Shown here: in pieces, positions 19,678 through 29,448 of the stretch
Layout of the letters: every line of letters starts with the position of its first letter
How positions within the stretch are numbered: position 1 is the stretch's first letter
Assembly: GCA_947458025.1 (NCBI GenBank)
Contig: CANHCJ010000001.1
Coordinates: 1-64,000, forward strand
Length of the DNA stretch: 64,000 nucleotides
Reading direction: 5' to 3'
From: Rhodospirillales bacterium
GTDB lineage: Bacteria > Pseudomonadota > Alphaproteobacteria > Acetobacterales > Acetobacteraceae
Notes under the pieces: generated by a model
What the model saw: only the letters and a program-made list of their open reading frames with translations
Database searches by the model: none
Told to the model about the DNA's origin: nothing
Position numbers and translations under genes: made by a program

Positions 19678-20232
19678 TCAGCGGTCTTCGGGCGGGGTCA
19701 CGCCATAGGCGGCGCGGCGCCCCTTCACCACCACGCCCAGGCCGCCCGCCATGGCGCCGGAGTTGGCCAGGGTGCCGGTGATGCCACCGACCACCGCGCG
19801 CGACACGACGGTGGCGTTGTGGATCGCCCCGGCGCCGCCGAGCGTGATGACCGCGCCCACGGCGACCGCGGAAATGTCCCGCGCGCGCAGCACCGCGTTG
19901 GCGTTGATCGCCGCGGCGATGGTGGCGGCGACCGTGGCGGCCACGGTGGATCCGGCGGTGACGGGGCCGACGGTGACCGGAAGGCCGGTGACGCCAGCGT
20001 TGGTGAAGGTGACCGACATGGTGTCATTCGTGGCGATGGTGCCGCCGACCGTCAGGGTGACGGTGGCGCACATGACGGCCGCGGATTCCGCGTCCCGCGC
20101 CACCAGGTGGGCGTTGTGCCCATCCAGCAGGTCGGACAGCACATCCCCAAGCATGGCCTGCGCCGCGGCCGGGTTCATGCGGTTGACGGCGTCCTTGATT
20201 TCGGCGCGGGTGATGCCGACGCGAGCGGGCAT
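19678..20232 (-). CDS. head structural protein (decoration/adaptor-like), unknown
   Basis: 184 aa downstream of capsid gene. Confidence 0.45.
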   Translation of the reverse strand: MPARVGITRAEIKDAVNRMNPAAAQAMLGDVLSDLLDGHNAHLVARDAESAAVMCATVTLTVGGTIATNDTMSVTFTNAGVTGLPVTVGPVTAGSTVAATVAATIAAAINANAVLRARDISAVAVGAVITLGGAGAIHNATVVSRAVVGGITGTLANSGAMAGGLGVVVKGRRAAYGVTPPEDR

Positions 20233-20238
20233 TTGGGG

Positions 20239-20562
20239 TTACTCCTGCGGGGGGGTGTCAACGCCCGGGTCAACGGGCGGCGGATCGGCGGGGGCGGGCG
20301 GCGTGTCGCCGGCGGGCGGCGCGGCGGCCGCATCCGGCGCCCTGCTCTTGCCCTTGCCCTTGCCCGCGGCGGAGGCGGGCGGATCACCGGCGGGGGGCGC
20401 CTCGACCAGGGAGAAGCCCGGGATCGTGGCGAAGCGGGCGGCGACCTCGGCCGCCACCTCTTCCGAAATCATCTGGCGCTTGCCGTCGCGGATGTCCTCC
20501 ACGAAGCGGACCCCGGAGATTTCGGTGGAGGCGTTCGGCAGGTCGCAGATGATGCGGGGCAT
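20239..20562 (-). CDS. small hypothetical protein with Pro/Ala-rich tail
   Basis: 107 aa ORF. Confidence 0.45.
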   Translation of the reverse strand: MPRIICDLPNASTEISGVRFVEDIRDGKRQMISEEVAAEVAARFATIPGFSLVEAPPAGDPPASAAGKGKGKSRAPDAAAAPPAGDTPPAPADPPPVDPGVDTPPQE

Positions 20563-20609
20563 GGAGTGTTCCAGGACGGGAGAGGGGGGGGAGTCCGAGC
20601 GCGACCAGA

Positions 20610-20635
20610 GCCCGGGCGGCCGAAGCCGCCCGGGC
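20610..20635 (-). repeat. strong inverted repeat (hairpin) directly after capsid gene
   Basis: GCCCGGGCGGC-TTCG-GCCGCCCGGGC, 11-bp perfect stem; no T tract. Confidence 0.75.
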
Positions 20636-20644
20636 CAGCCAGCG

Positions 20645-22099
20645 TCAGCCGAACGGCTTCCAGGTCGCCGAGTTGGGCAGGATGTTCTTGATGAACACGT
20701 GGTGGCGCAGCTTGGAGATACGCAGGTAGCCGAACAGGAGCTGCGCCCACGGCACCACCGCGGAAGACGTGGGGAACAGGGGGAATTTCATCATCGGCAG
20801 GAGCTGCCGCCACAGAATGGCGGTCGCCGACGGCGCCAGGTTCAGCATGTAGGCCTTCGTGGTGCCGGGGATGTCGGCGTTCAGGTCCACGAAGGAAGTC
20901 GGGCCGGCGCCCTTCGGAATCCGCTTCACCAAGCGCATGTCAGCCGGGGCATTGGTCCCGTTCTTCCGCGAGCGGTAGATGGCGAAGCCAGTCTCGCCGC
21001 CGTTGGCGTGCGTGATGGACAGGGTCACCTTCTCGCCGGCGGCCACGGTGGTCTGGGTGGTCAGCCGGATCGCGGATTCGCCCTTGGCGCTGACACCCGC
21101 CACGCCCCAATAGTACAGCCCCGCCTGCGCCGCGGTGAACTGCGACGCCGCGTCGGACGACGGGGTCGCGGTCACCGCGGACGGCTGCATGGCGGCGTTC
21201 GCCGTGGCCACGGAGGCATAGCGCGTGTTGAACGGCGCCAGCAGGTCGCCCTCACGGATGAACACGTCGGACGTGTTGCGGATGTTCCCGAAGGAGGTGC
21301 GGATCCCCACCACCGGCGCGCCGAGCTGGACGCCGCCGCCCGGCACATCGGTGAGCGGCACGCGGAAGGCCGGATCCAGCGAGGTGTCCAGGTCGGTCTG
21401 CACCGACTGCGGGATGAAGATGTCGGTCGGGGTGCCGAAGTTGTTGAAGGCCGCGATGGTCTGGGCCGCCTGGCTGATCTTGTGGATGGAGTTGAGCGGG
21501 GTGCCGCGCATGTCGATCACGTGGTCATCTGCGACCTTGCCATCCACCACGCCGGCGGCGAGCTGCGGGCCGATGCCGTCGAACTCCGTCGGCACCACGG
21601 CCGCATCGCCTTCGTAGCACAGGAAATTCGCATCGCTCAGGAGCTGGAGCGCGCCGTTCGCCTGTTCCAGCGCCTCGGCATCACGGATGTTGTTCGTGAT
21701 GGTCGCGACGAAGGACACCTGCCGGCGGGCCATGAGGTATTTCACCATGCCCACCCGGCGGGCGTATTCGCCGGTCGCCTCTTCGATGGTGCCGGTTTCC
21801 GAGTTGGTCGCGCCACCCAGGAAGCCGCCGATGCCGGACTGCTCGGTCCATTCGTCCACCGTGCCGCCGACCTTCGGCTTCGGCAGGCGGTTGAACAGCG
21901 CCATGTGCTTGTTCTCGACGATGGTCGCCTGCATCACCGTATCCAGGGACTGGATGCGCAGCGCGCCGCCGCCCGTCAGGGTGGCCACGTCGGTGCCGTA
22001 GCCCATGGTGAGCGCCTTCTGGAGCTCCATCACCTGCTCGCCGGTGACCGCGCCGGAGTTGCCGTCAGTGCCGCCGATCAGGCCGCGAAGATCGAACAT
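20645..22099 (-). CDS. major capsid protein with FN3/Ig-like insertion
   Basis: 484 aa; follows protease and scaffold; 'MQATIVENKHMALFNRLPKPKVGGTVDEWTEQSGIGGFLGG..'; insertion 'AAQAGLYYWGVAGVSAKGESA..'. Confidence 0.8.
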   Translation of the reverse strand: MFDLRGLIGGTDGNSGAVTGEQVMELQKALTMGYGTDVATLTGGGALRIQSLDTVMQATIVENKHMALFNRLPKPKVGGTVDEWTEQSGIGGFLGGATNSETGTIEEATGEYARRVGMVKYLMARRQVSFVATITNNIRDAEALEQANGALQLLSDANFLCYEGDAAVVPTEFDGIGPQLAAGVVDGKVADDHVIDMRGTPLNSIHKISQAAQTIAAFNNFGTPTDIFIPQSVQTDLDTSLDPAFRVPLTDVPGGGVQLGAPVVGIRTSFGNIRNTSDVFIREGDLLAPFNTRYASVATANAAMQPSAVTATPSSDAASQFTAAQAGLYYWGVAGVSAKGESAIRLTTQTTVAAGEKVTLSITHANGGETGFAIYRSRKNGTNAPADMRLVKRIPKGAGPTSFVDLNADIPGTTKAYMLNLAPSATAILWRQLLPMMKFPLFPTSSAVVPWAQLLFGYLRISKLRHHVFIKNILPNSATWKPFG

Positions 22100-22171
22100 T
22101 GTAGTGCCCTCTGCTTTGGTAGTGCGGGGCTAGGCAGCTACCTAGCTACCCCGCCGGGGTTGCCAGGTGGT

Positions 22172-22882
<711 letters not shown>

Positions 22883-22883
22883 G

Positions 22884-23759
22884 TCAGTGAGCTCCTTGCT
22901 GGCGGGCGCGCTTCAGGTCGCCCAGGAATTTCTCGACCCACTCGGCGGCGTGCGCCTTCGCCAGGCCGTAGTGGCCCTCGGCGTGGTCGATGAAGGACGG
23001 GACGGAGGCCTTCACGCGGAAGCGGCGGATGTCGCCGGCCAGGCGCTCGCGGAAGTCCCAATAGGATTGCACCTGCCGGTCCAGAGACTGGCGGCGGAGC
23101 GCGGCTCCACCCTCCAGCGTGGCGGAGTCGGTGCCGTAGCCGGACTCCAGCCCCTTCAGCAGGTCGCCGGCGACGAACTCCAGCCCGTGCGCGGTCCAGC
23201 TCTTCGCCAGCACGCCGAGCGGCACGGTGGAGACGGACGGCACGGCCGCGTTCACCGGCGTCTTGGAGAAACCGATGTTGGTCCACCGCACCTTCTCGAT
23301 GCACGTGACCTTGGCGCCGCCATCGGCCAGGCGGGCGCTCTTCGCGAGGATCGCGCCGGCGACGGAGGGGTACCACCGCTGGGGCGGCTGTTGCTCGGTG
23401 AGCGAGGCCCAGAAGAGGTTCGCGTTCTCCGCCGACTTCGCGTCGCCCTGATAGACCTCGCCCTTCACCATCGTGCGGGCGCCGTCCAGCTTCACATCGA
23501 CCGGACGGCCGATTTCGAACGCGGCGTAGTTGGGGATGCCCTGCTTGGGGCCGACCTGCGTAACGTGGTCCAGGTCCAGGTTGCCATACTTCAGGTAGTA
23601 GTCGGCGGACTCCCGCAACGCCTTGGCCAGCACGACCTCGCCTTGCTGATCCACCGACTCGTCGGATGCCTGGACATAGACGTACCGCTTGCCCCCCTCG
23701 GTCGCCGGATGCGCCTTGAGGAAGCCGCTGATCGCCAGAATGTCGTTCACATCGTGCAT
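22884..23759 (-). CDS. putative prohead maturation protease
   Basis: 'VYVQASDESVDQQGEVVLAKALRESADYYLKYGNLDLDHVTQVGP' resembles phage prohead-protease N-termini; precedes scaffold and capsid. Confidence 0.55.
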   Translation of the reverse strand: MHDVNDILAISGFLKAHPATEGGKRYVYVQASDESVDQQGEVVLAKALRESADYYLKYGNLDLDHVTQVGPKQGIPNYAAFEIGRPVDVKLDGARTMVKGEVYQGDAKSAENANLFWASLTEQQPPQRWYPSVAGAILAKSARLADGGAKVTCIEKVRWTNIGFSKTPVNAAVPSVSTVPLGVLAKSWTAHGLEFVAGDLLKGLESGYGTDSATLEGGAALRRQSLDRQVQSYWDFRERLAGDIRRFRVKASVPSFIDHAEGHYGLAKAHAAEWVEKFLGDLKRARQQGAH

Positions 23760-23773
23760 CGCAGCCCGAAAAG

Positions 23774-23816
23774 ACAAAGGCCGCCCACGCCCCCTTGCGG
23801 GGGTGTGAGCGGCCTA
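23774..23816 (-). terminator. rho-independent terminator / attenuator immediately upstream of the protease ATG
   Basis: minus strand GGCCGCTCACACCCCC-GCAA-GGGGGCGTGGGCGGCC followed by TTTGTCTTTT. Confidence 0.75.
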
Positions 23817-23872
23817 TGTGGAAGCCCTTGCTCGCCTACCGGTGTGCCGTCACGACCTAAATTCTGGGAAGG

Positions 23873-25075
23873 CTACGAAGGCCCGCCTGTCTTTCCGAAC
23901 GCCCCGGCGGGGAGCTGCCAGGCATCGGGGGGCACCAGCACGGGCCCCGCCCAAGTCTTTGAATCTGCGAGCTTCACAAGCTCCGGCTGGGTCTTCGCGG
24001 CCGCATAGACCTCGCCCTTGTCCGCGCGCTTCTCCACCGATTCGCTGCGGTGGATCGTGGCGTTGAAGCTGCGCTCATACCCGGCCACCTTTTCGAAGGT
24101 GTCGGGGAACAGGGCGCGATTCGTGGCCCATTGGTCCGCCCCGCCGAAGATGCAATTCCGGCAGGAGAGGCGGCTGTAGCCGAGCTGATAGGCCGGGTGC
24201 GGCACCACGCCGTGCCGGCGCATGATGTCCCAGACCTCCGCCTCGCTCCACGAGTGCACGGGCCGGTATTGATCGACGTGGCGCGACTGCGTCGTGGTCC
24301 GGTGCGGCTCGACCACCTTGTAGCGCGCCCGGTTGCTCGACTCCTGCGCCCGCTCCCCGGTCACCACCAGCGTGCGCTTGCCCGTGAAGCGGTCCTGGTT
24401 GCGGATCGCCGCCGCCATCACGTCCACCTTCAGGGCGCCGGAGCACCAGCGCACCGACAGGTCCGCGGCGACCTGCGGGAACTTCTCCCGGGTGCCGAGC
24501 TTGCCCGCCACGCCGCCGGCCTGGCCGCGTGTGCCGTCGGGGTTCTCCCAGATCACCGGGGCGGTGCGGCTTTCGTGCCGGGTCATTTCCCGCTCAAAGC
24601 CGCCCTCGCGCCACGAGAAGTAGATGGGCATGCCGAGCGCATCGGCGATCGCGCGGCAGTAGGCGGGGGTGACCGGCCAGTCCATCAGCGTGTCGCCGTG
24701 GCCGTCGATGTCATGGTGCCAGAGCTCGATTTTCTCGCGCGGCACGCCGGCCTCCAGCAGCCCGAGCAGGGAGGCGACGGAGTCCTTGCCGCCGGAGAAC
24801 GCCACCAGGACCGTGTCGTAGCTGGCCAGGTCCGGCCCGGGCTCGATCGCCCGCGGCGGCGCCAGCGGGGCGGTCACCGGCGCCGCCGGCGGGGCAGGGG
24901 GCGCGGGCGCCTCCTTCGGCGCGAACAGGTCCCATTGCTCCAGGGGATCCGCCGGCGCCTTGTGCCGCGTCGCCAGGTGCGGGCGCACGAACCGGCCGCC
25001 GCGGGCGTAGCCCTCCACCGGCACCAGCTCTTGGAACAGACCGGTGCCGGCCTTCAGGAAGAGGACGAGAGCCAC
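23873..25075 (-). CDS. PAPS-reductase/DndC-like PP-loop protein with N-terminal LFLKA cassette
   Basis: 'DTVLVAFSGGKDSVASLLGLLEAG' PP-loop; 'YSRLSCRNCIFGG'; N-term VALVLFLKAGTGLFQ...VEGYARGGRFVRPHLATRH. Confidence 0.8.
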   Translation of the reverse strand: MALVLFLKAGTGLFQELVPVEGYARGGRFVRPHLATRHKAPADPLEQWDLFAPKEAPAPPAPPAAPVTAPLAPPRAIEPGPDLASYDTVLVAFSGGKDSVASLLGLLEAGVPREKIELWHHDIDGHGDTLMDWPVTPAYCRAIADALGMPIYFSWREGGFEREMTRHESRTAPVIWENPDGTRGQAGGVAGKLGTREKFPQVAADLSVRWCSGALKVDVMAAAIRNQDRFTGKRTLVVTGERAQESSNRARYKVVEPHRTTTQSRHVDQYRPVHSWSEAEVWDIMRRHGVVPHPAYQLGYSRLSCRNCIFGGADQWATNRALFPDTFEKVAGYERSFNATIHRSESVEKRADKGEVYAAAKTQPELVKLADSKTWAGPVLVPPDAWQLPAGAFGKTGGPS

Positions 25076-25587
25076 TTCTTCGCCGCCTCGACCGAGTCAT
25101 GCGGGCGGAGATATTTCACCAGCCCGTCCTCCGCGTACACCCGGCCGTCGGGGTGCTCCCACACACGGTGATACCGCTTCGCCGAGCCACGGAACCGCGG
25201 CGGCCCCGCCGGGCTCGCGAGCATCCGGTGTTCGGTGATGCCGTCGCGGCCCGTTTTCGGGGGCTGCCACTCGCCCAGCTTTTCCTCCACCGGCGCGGGC
25301 TTGGCCTTCGGCTTCGCCGCCGGGCGGCGGTCCTCATGCGCGGCCACGTGCACCACCTTGCCGCCGGCGGTGTGGCGATCGTGGTCCGGGATGTGCGCCT
25401 TAAGGAACAGGACCAGGGAGTTAGACATGGCTTTCTGGAGCTCCTGAGACGGCGCCACGTCGCCCTTGCAGCGGGGGCACACCAGGGATAGGCCGGACGC
25501 CTTCAGCACCAGGCCGCGGGTGCGGATGATCGGTTCCCGGGCCGCATTGAGGTGGGCCATGTCGGCCTGGCAGTGCGGGCACTTCAT
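25054..25587 (-). CDS. zinc-ribbon (Com-like) protein fused in frame to LFLKA-cassette region
   Basis: MKCPHCQADMAHLNAAREPIIRTRGLVLKASGLSLVCPRCKGDV then SNSLVLFLKAHIPDHDRHTAGGKVVHVAAHEDR. Confidence 0.6.
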   Translation of the reverse strand: MKCPHCQADMAHLNAAREPIIRTRGLVLKASGLSLVCPRCKGDVAPSQELQKAMSNSLVLFLKAHIPDHDRHTAGGKVVHVAAHEDRRPAAKPKAKPAPVEEKLGEWQPPKTGRDGITEHRMLASPAGPPRFRGSAKRYHRVWEHPDGRVYAEDGLVKYLRPHDSVEAAKKWLSSSS

Positions 25588-25850
25588 GCGCCAGCCGCCC
25601 GGGACTTGGCCGCGATCGTATGGAGGTGGCCGCGCTCGGCGGTGAGCTCTTCCACGCGCTGGCCCGCGTCGGGATCCAGCAGCGCGCGGGGGCGGAGCTT
25701 GGCCAGCTCGGCGTCGATCGCCCGCTCGCGCTCTTCGGCCGCCGCCAGGATGCTCCGCTCGGCCTCATGCGTGCGCGCGGCCAGCCCGCCCAGGTGCGCG
25801 AGGCGCCGCTTCGCCGCCTCGATATGACGTTCCGGGCCGGTGCGCTGCAT
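25584..25850 (-). CDS. small coiled-coil hypothetical protein
   Basis: 88 aa, ATG 14 nt after GTCGTGAC motif. Confidence 0.5.
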   Translation of the reverse strand: MQRTGPERHIEAAKRRLAHLGGLAARTHEAERSILAAAEERERAIDAELAKLRPRALLDPDAGQRVEELTAERGHLHTIAAKSRAAGA

Positions 25851-25865
25851 CCGCGCACCATGGCG

Positions 25866-26150
25866 TCACGACCCCGCGGGGCGGATGCGCACCAGCACGG
25901 CGCCGGCGCCGGCCGGGCCGGTGTACTGCACCGCGTTGACCCGATCGTGCTCGGCCGTGAACGCCACGGTGATGCTGTCCGCGGAGGACGGCCGGTAGCC
26001 CGCCACCCCCAGCGCCCGCTCGGCGGCGCGCAGGGACGCATAGCGCCGGTGCAGCTCGCCCGGCTCGACCGGCGGGAACGCCGCGGGCAGCACCTCCCAC
26101 TCGCCGGCCAGGCGGGCGAGTTGCGCGTGCACGACGGCATTGATGTTCAT
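25866..26150 (-). CDS. hypothetical protein
   Basis: 94 aa. Confidence 0.45.
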   Translation of the reverse strand: MNINAVVHAQLARLAGEWEVLPAAFPPVEPGELHRRYASLRAAERALGVAGYRPSSADSITVAFTAEHDRVNAVQYTGPAGAGAVLVRIRPAGS

Positions 26151-26163
26151 GCCCGCCGTACCC

Positions 26164-26487
26164 CTATTGCGGCGCCGCGCGCAGGGGCTGGACGATGAAG
26201 CTGGAGGTGATCGCCGCCTCGACCACGTCGGGCTCTTCAGCCGCGGTCACCAGAAACTCCACCTTGCCGTCGGCGCAGGAGGCGACAATCAGGTCGCCCG
26301 GCACCATGCGATCCGCCGCCCCACCGAAGAAGTTGGGCGCCACGACCTCGCGAATCGTGTTCTGCGGCTTGTAGTGCCACCAGGTGAACCCCTGCGCGTA
26401 GAAGGGGTTCGACAGGTTGCGGATGAGGAAGCCGCCCAGCTCATCGGCGGCCGCGGCGGGGCTGGGGGCGGCGGTCATTGCGTCCAT
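26164..26487 (-). CDS. hypothetical protein
   Basis: ATG 26487 with GGAGGACCCC leader; MDAMTAAPSPAAAADELGGFLIRNLSNPFYAQGF. Confidence 0.5.
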   Translation of the reverse strand: MDAMTAAPSPAAAADELGGFLIRNLSNPFYAQGFTWWHYKPQNTIREVVAPNFFGGAADRMVPGDLIVASCADGKVEFLVTAAEEPDVVEAAITSSFIVQPLRAAPQ

Positions 26488-26617
26488 GGGGTCCTCCGGT
26501 GTGGCGCGGACCATACAACCGCGATCTTGTCGTGTCCATCGTTTCGCAAGGATTTTTCCTATTGCGGAGACAGTCGTATTCTGCCTATCGTCCGCTCCCG
26601 TAACCAAGGAGGCGGCG
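26488..26617. promoter_or_regulatory. divergent intergenic promoter/operator region
   Basis: divergently transcribed genes on both sides; relatively AT-rich with imperfect hairpin CGCAAGGATTTTTCCTATTGCG. Confidence 0.5.
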
Positions 26618-26827
26618 ATGGAAGACTGGCGGCACGACTGGATCGAGCAGAGGCACCGCGAGCGCCGGCGGTGGCGGACCCGGCGGCTGATGACGCTGGC
26701 GCTGGTTGCGGTGGTGGCATCGGCCATCGCCGGGGCGGCCATGCTCGGCGGGTCGGCCGCCGGCGCGCTGGCGTTGATGGCGGCGTCGGTGGCGCTTCTC
26801 GGCGGGGCCGTGCTGGGTCCGCGCTAA
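26618..26827 (+). CDS. small two-TM membrane protein
   Basis: SD AAGGAGG; MEDWRHDWIEQRHRERRRWRTRRLMTLALVAVVASAIAGAAMLGGSAAGALALMAASVALLGGAVLGPR. Confidence 0.55.
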   Translation: MEDWRHDWIEQRHRERRRWRTRRLMTLALVAVVASAIAGAAMLGGSAAGALALMAASVALLGGAVLGPR

Positions 26828-26897
26828 CACACTGAAATGCTTGTCACATAACGAACATTATGGAAAGTCGCGGCCCTTTGCCGCGCGGGAGAACTAA

Positions 26898-27548
26898 ATG
26901 ACCAAGCCCACCAAGACACCGAAGCCGACGGAGAAGCAGGCCGCGTTCTTGCTGGCCGCGCTGGAGCACCCCGACGAGGTGTTTCGAGGCGAAATGTCCC
27001 GCCGCATGAACTCCGGCGGCGCCCTCCCCTCGCTGACCGCGCGGGAGGCTGATTCGATGGTGCTGAACAAATGGCTGGCGCCGACCCCGCGCAAGGACAG
27101 CCGCGGCGGCACCGAGCCGTTCCTGACGCCGGCCGGCAATCGCATCGGCTGGGCCTACCACATCACCAAGGACGGCGTCCGCGCCATCGGCCGCGTGCCG
27201 GAGCACGAAACGGCCATGAAGCGCCTTTGGGGTGCCTACGAGCAGCGCCTGCGCCGCAAGCGCGAGCTGGACGCGAAGGAGGCGGAGGAAGCCAGCCGGC
27301 GCGAGCTGGAGAACGCCCGGGCGGCGGTGATCGCCAAGCACGCCCCGTCCATGCGCGCGGTGCTGGAGCGGATCGAGAAGGCCGACTTCAACTGCATGCC
27401 GCGGCAGCTTTTCACCGCCGCCCGGGAAGCGGTGCGCCACGTGCTCGCCCCGATGAACGCCGAGCTGGACGCGCTGGCGGTGGGCGGCTTCAACACGAAG
27501 CTGGACGCGCTCGCCGGCCAGGCGAAGCCGGAGGGGGGCGCTTCGTGA
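26898..27548 (+). CDS. hypothetical protein
   Basis: 216 aa ORF; first gene of plus-strand operon. Confidence 0.6.
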   Translation: MTKPTKTPKPTEKQAAFLLAALEHPDEVFRGEMSRRMNSGGALPSLTAREADSMVLNKWLAPTPRKDSRGGTEPFLTPAGNRIGWAYHITKDGVRAIGRVPEHETAMKRLWGAYEQRLRRKRELDAKEAEEASRRELENARAAVIAKHAPSMRAVLERIEKADFNCMPRQLFTAAREAVRHVLAPMNAELDALAVGGFNTKLDALAGQAKPEGGAS

Positions 27549-27922
27549 ACCGCGCCCCCAACGCGCGCGAGGCCCGCCTTCTCCGGGCGGGCCTCGACCA
27601 CCCCGAGCTGTTCCACCGCTACGTCACCGCGACCTTGGCCCGGGCCGTGTGGCGCGTGGGCAACCCGCCGGATCCGATCGCCGAGGTGTCGGAGGCGGAA
27701 GGCGACGCCATGGCCGAAGCCGGCTGGATCCGGCTCATGCCGGCGCCCGGCGGGCGCATGGGGCCGGAGCCGTACCGGATCGGCGCGCACCAGGCGGGGC
27801 AGCTCGCCTACGTCACCGAGGCGGGCGCGCACGCCATCGGCCGGGCCCAGCGCGCCGACATCCTGGTGGCGGTGGCGGAGCGCCGCGCCGCGCGCGACTT
27901 GGTGATGGGAGGTGCAGCATGA
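27545..27922 (+). CDS. hypothetical protein, related in layout to the preceding ORF
   Basis: GTG start overlapping previous TGA; 'VTEAGAHAIGRA' parallels 'ITKDGVRAIGRV' in 26898..27548. Confidence 0.55.
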   Translation: MNRAPNAREARLLRAGLDHPELFHRYVTATLARAVWRVGNPPDPIAEVSEAEGDAMAEAGWIRLMPAPGGRMGPEPYRIGAHQAGQLAYVTEAGAHAIGRAQRADILVAVAERRAARDLVMGGAA

Positions 27923-28194
27923 GCCGGCTCCAGAACCGCAACGTGTCTATCGGGCTCGGCGGCCAGCGGTCCTCGATGCGGCTGGAGCCGTCCATGTGGG
28001 CGGCCGCGGAGGAAATCTGCCACCGCGAGGGGATCACCATGGCCGACCTCGCCGGCAAGGTGGACGCCACCCGGGAAGGGGGGCGCGACCGCACCGTCGC
28101 CATGCGTGTCTTCATCCTCGCCTACTTCCGGGCCGCGGCGACGGAAGAGGGGCACAAGGCGGCCGGGCATGGGTCGCTGGAGGTGCTGGCGTGA
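27919..28194 (+). CDS. ribbon-helix-helix DNA-binding protein (RHH_4-like)
   Basis: 'NRNVSIGLGGQRSSMRLEPSMWAAAEEICHREGITMADLAGKVD..MRVFILAYFRAAATEEGH'. Confidence 0.75.
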   Translation: MSRLQNRNVSIGLGGQRSSMRLEPSMWAAAEEICHREGITMADLAGKVDATREGGRDRTVAMRVFILAYFRAAATEEGHKAAGHGSLEVLA

Positions 28195-28484
28195 CCCCCG
28201 AGCAGAAGGTGCTCGCGCGCTCCGCGCTGGGCCTGCGCAACGGCTGGCGGGAAAGCTACTGCAACCGCTACGTCGCTCCGCCGAGCGGCGAGATATTCGA
28301 CCACTGGATGGCCATGGTGGCCGCCGGCATGGCCGAGCAGCATCCCAGCAAGCGCGACGACGGGACCGACATTTACGCCCGCGGCGGGGTGCCCTTCATC
28401 CTCACCCTGGCCGGCGCGAAGGCCGCGCTCCAGGCGGGCGAGTCCCTGGATCCCGACGATTTCCCGGAGGCGGCCAATGGCTGA
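28191..28484 (+). CDS. hypothetical protein
   Basis: GTG start, 4-nt overlap with RHH gene. Confidence 0.5.
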   Translation: MTPEQKVLARSALGLRNGWRESYCNRYVAPPSGEIFDHWMAMVAAGMAEQHPSKRDDGTDIYARGGVPFILTLAGAKAALQAGESLDPDDFPEAANG

Positions 28485-29448
28485 GAACAGCGCGATCGAA
28501 TGGACCGACCACACCTTCAACCCGTGGATCGGGTGCCAGGCGGTCAGCCCCGCGTGCGATCACTGCTATGCGGAGAAGCTGGTGAACGGCCGCATGGCCG
28601 GGAACTTCGCCGAGCGCCGGCGCACCAGTGAGCAGAACTGGAACCTGCCCCTCCGGTGGAACCGCACGGCCGAGAAGGAGGGGCGGAGCTTCCGCGTGTT
28701 CTGCGCCTCGCTGGCCGACGTGTTCGACAACCAGGTCCCCGAGCTCTGGCGCGATGACCTCTGGCGCCTGATCGCCGCGACACCGCACCTGGATTGGCTG
28801 CTTCTCACGAAGCGGCCCCAGAACATCCGCAGGATGCTGCCGGTGGCGGAAATGGGCGTGCCGGATTGGGGGGATGCGGGCTGGCCGAACGTCTGGCTGG
28901 GCACCACCGCGGAGAACCAGGAACAACTCGCTATCCGCGCGTGGCACCTTTCCCAGGTGCCGGCCGCGGTTCGCTTCCTGAGCTGCGAGCCCTTGCTGTC
29001 CGCCCTGGACTGCAACGCTCAAAACCGCTGGGGCACCCGCTGGCACGTCTTGACCGGAGGCATCCGCTACGCCACCAGCGGCCCCGCGGTGACGGGCCGC
29101 ATCCATTGGGTCATCGCCGGCGGCGAGAGCGGCCCGGGCGCTCGGCCGATGCACCCCGATTGGGCCCGCAGCCTTCGCGACCAGTGCGCCCGCGCCCAGG
29201 TGCCGTTCTTGTTCAAGCAGTGGGGAGAATGGGGGCTGGAGGATCCCGCGCGCCGCTCGGTGCCGCATGCCGTGGCGCGCGACGGCACGCTCTACGCTCA
29301 ATCCGACCTGGTTTTCCCCGACGGTCCCCGCTACGGCGAGGCGGTGCGGGCGGGGCATGCCGGCCAGCTCCACACGATCTATCGCGTCGGCAAGAAAGCC
29401 GCCGGCCGCCTCCTGGACGGCCGCGAGCACAACGAGTTTCCGCGATGA
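28477..29448 (+). CDS. DUF5131 / phage Gp37-Gp68 family protein
   Basis: 'SAIEWTDHTFNPWIGCQAVSPACDHCYAEKLVNGR...DVFDNQVPELWRDDLWRLIAATPHLDWLLLTKRPQNI'. Confidence 0.88.
   Translation: MAENSAIEWTDHTFNPWIGCQAVSPACDHCYAEKLVNGRMAGNFAERRRTSEQNWNLPLRWNRTAEKEGRSFRVFCASLADVFDNQVPELWRDDLWRLIAATPHLDWLLLTKRPQNIRRMLPVAEMGVPDWGDAGWPNVWLGTTAENQEQLAIRAWHLSQVPAAVRFLSCEPLLSALDCNAQNRWGTRWHVLTGGIRYATSGPAVTGRIHWVIAGGESGPGARPMHPDWARSLRDQCARAQVPFLFKQWGEWGLEDPARRSVPHAVARDGTLYAQSDLVFPDGPRYGEAVRAGHAGQLHTIYRVGKKAAGRLLDGREHNEFPR

Noticed and set aside
20610-20635. Calling the hairpin after the capsid gene a full terminator
   Set aside because: Perfect stem but no T tract on either side, so listed only as an inverted repeat.
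25421-26140. 239-aa minus ORF across 25421-26140
   Set aside because: Overlaps three better-supported short ORFs in other frames and has antisense-like Arg/Ser/Pro composition.
29067-29288. Minus-strand ORFs opposite the DUF5131 gene
   Set aside because: Shadow ORFs of a well-recognised plus-strand family.
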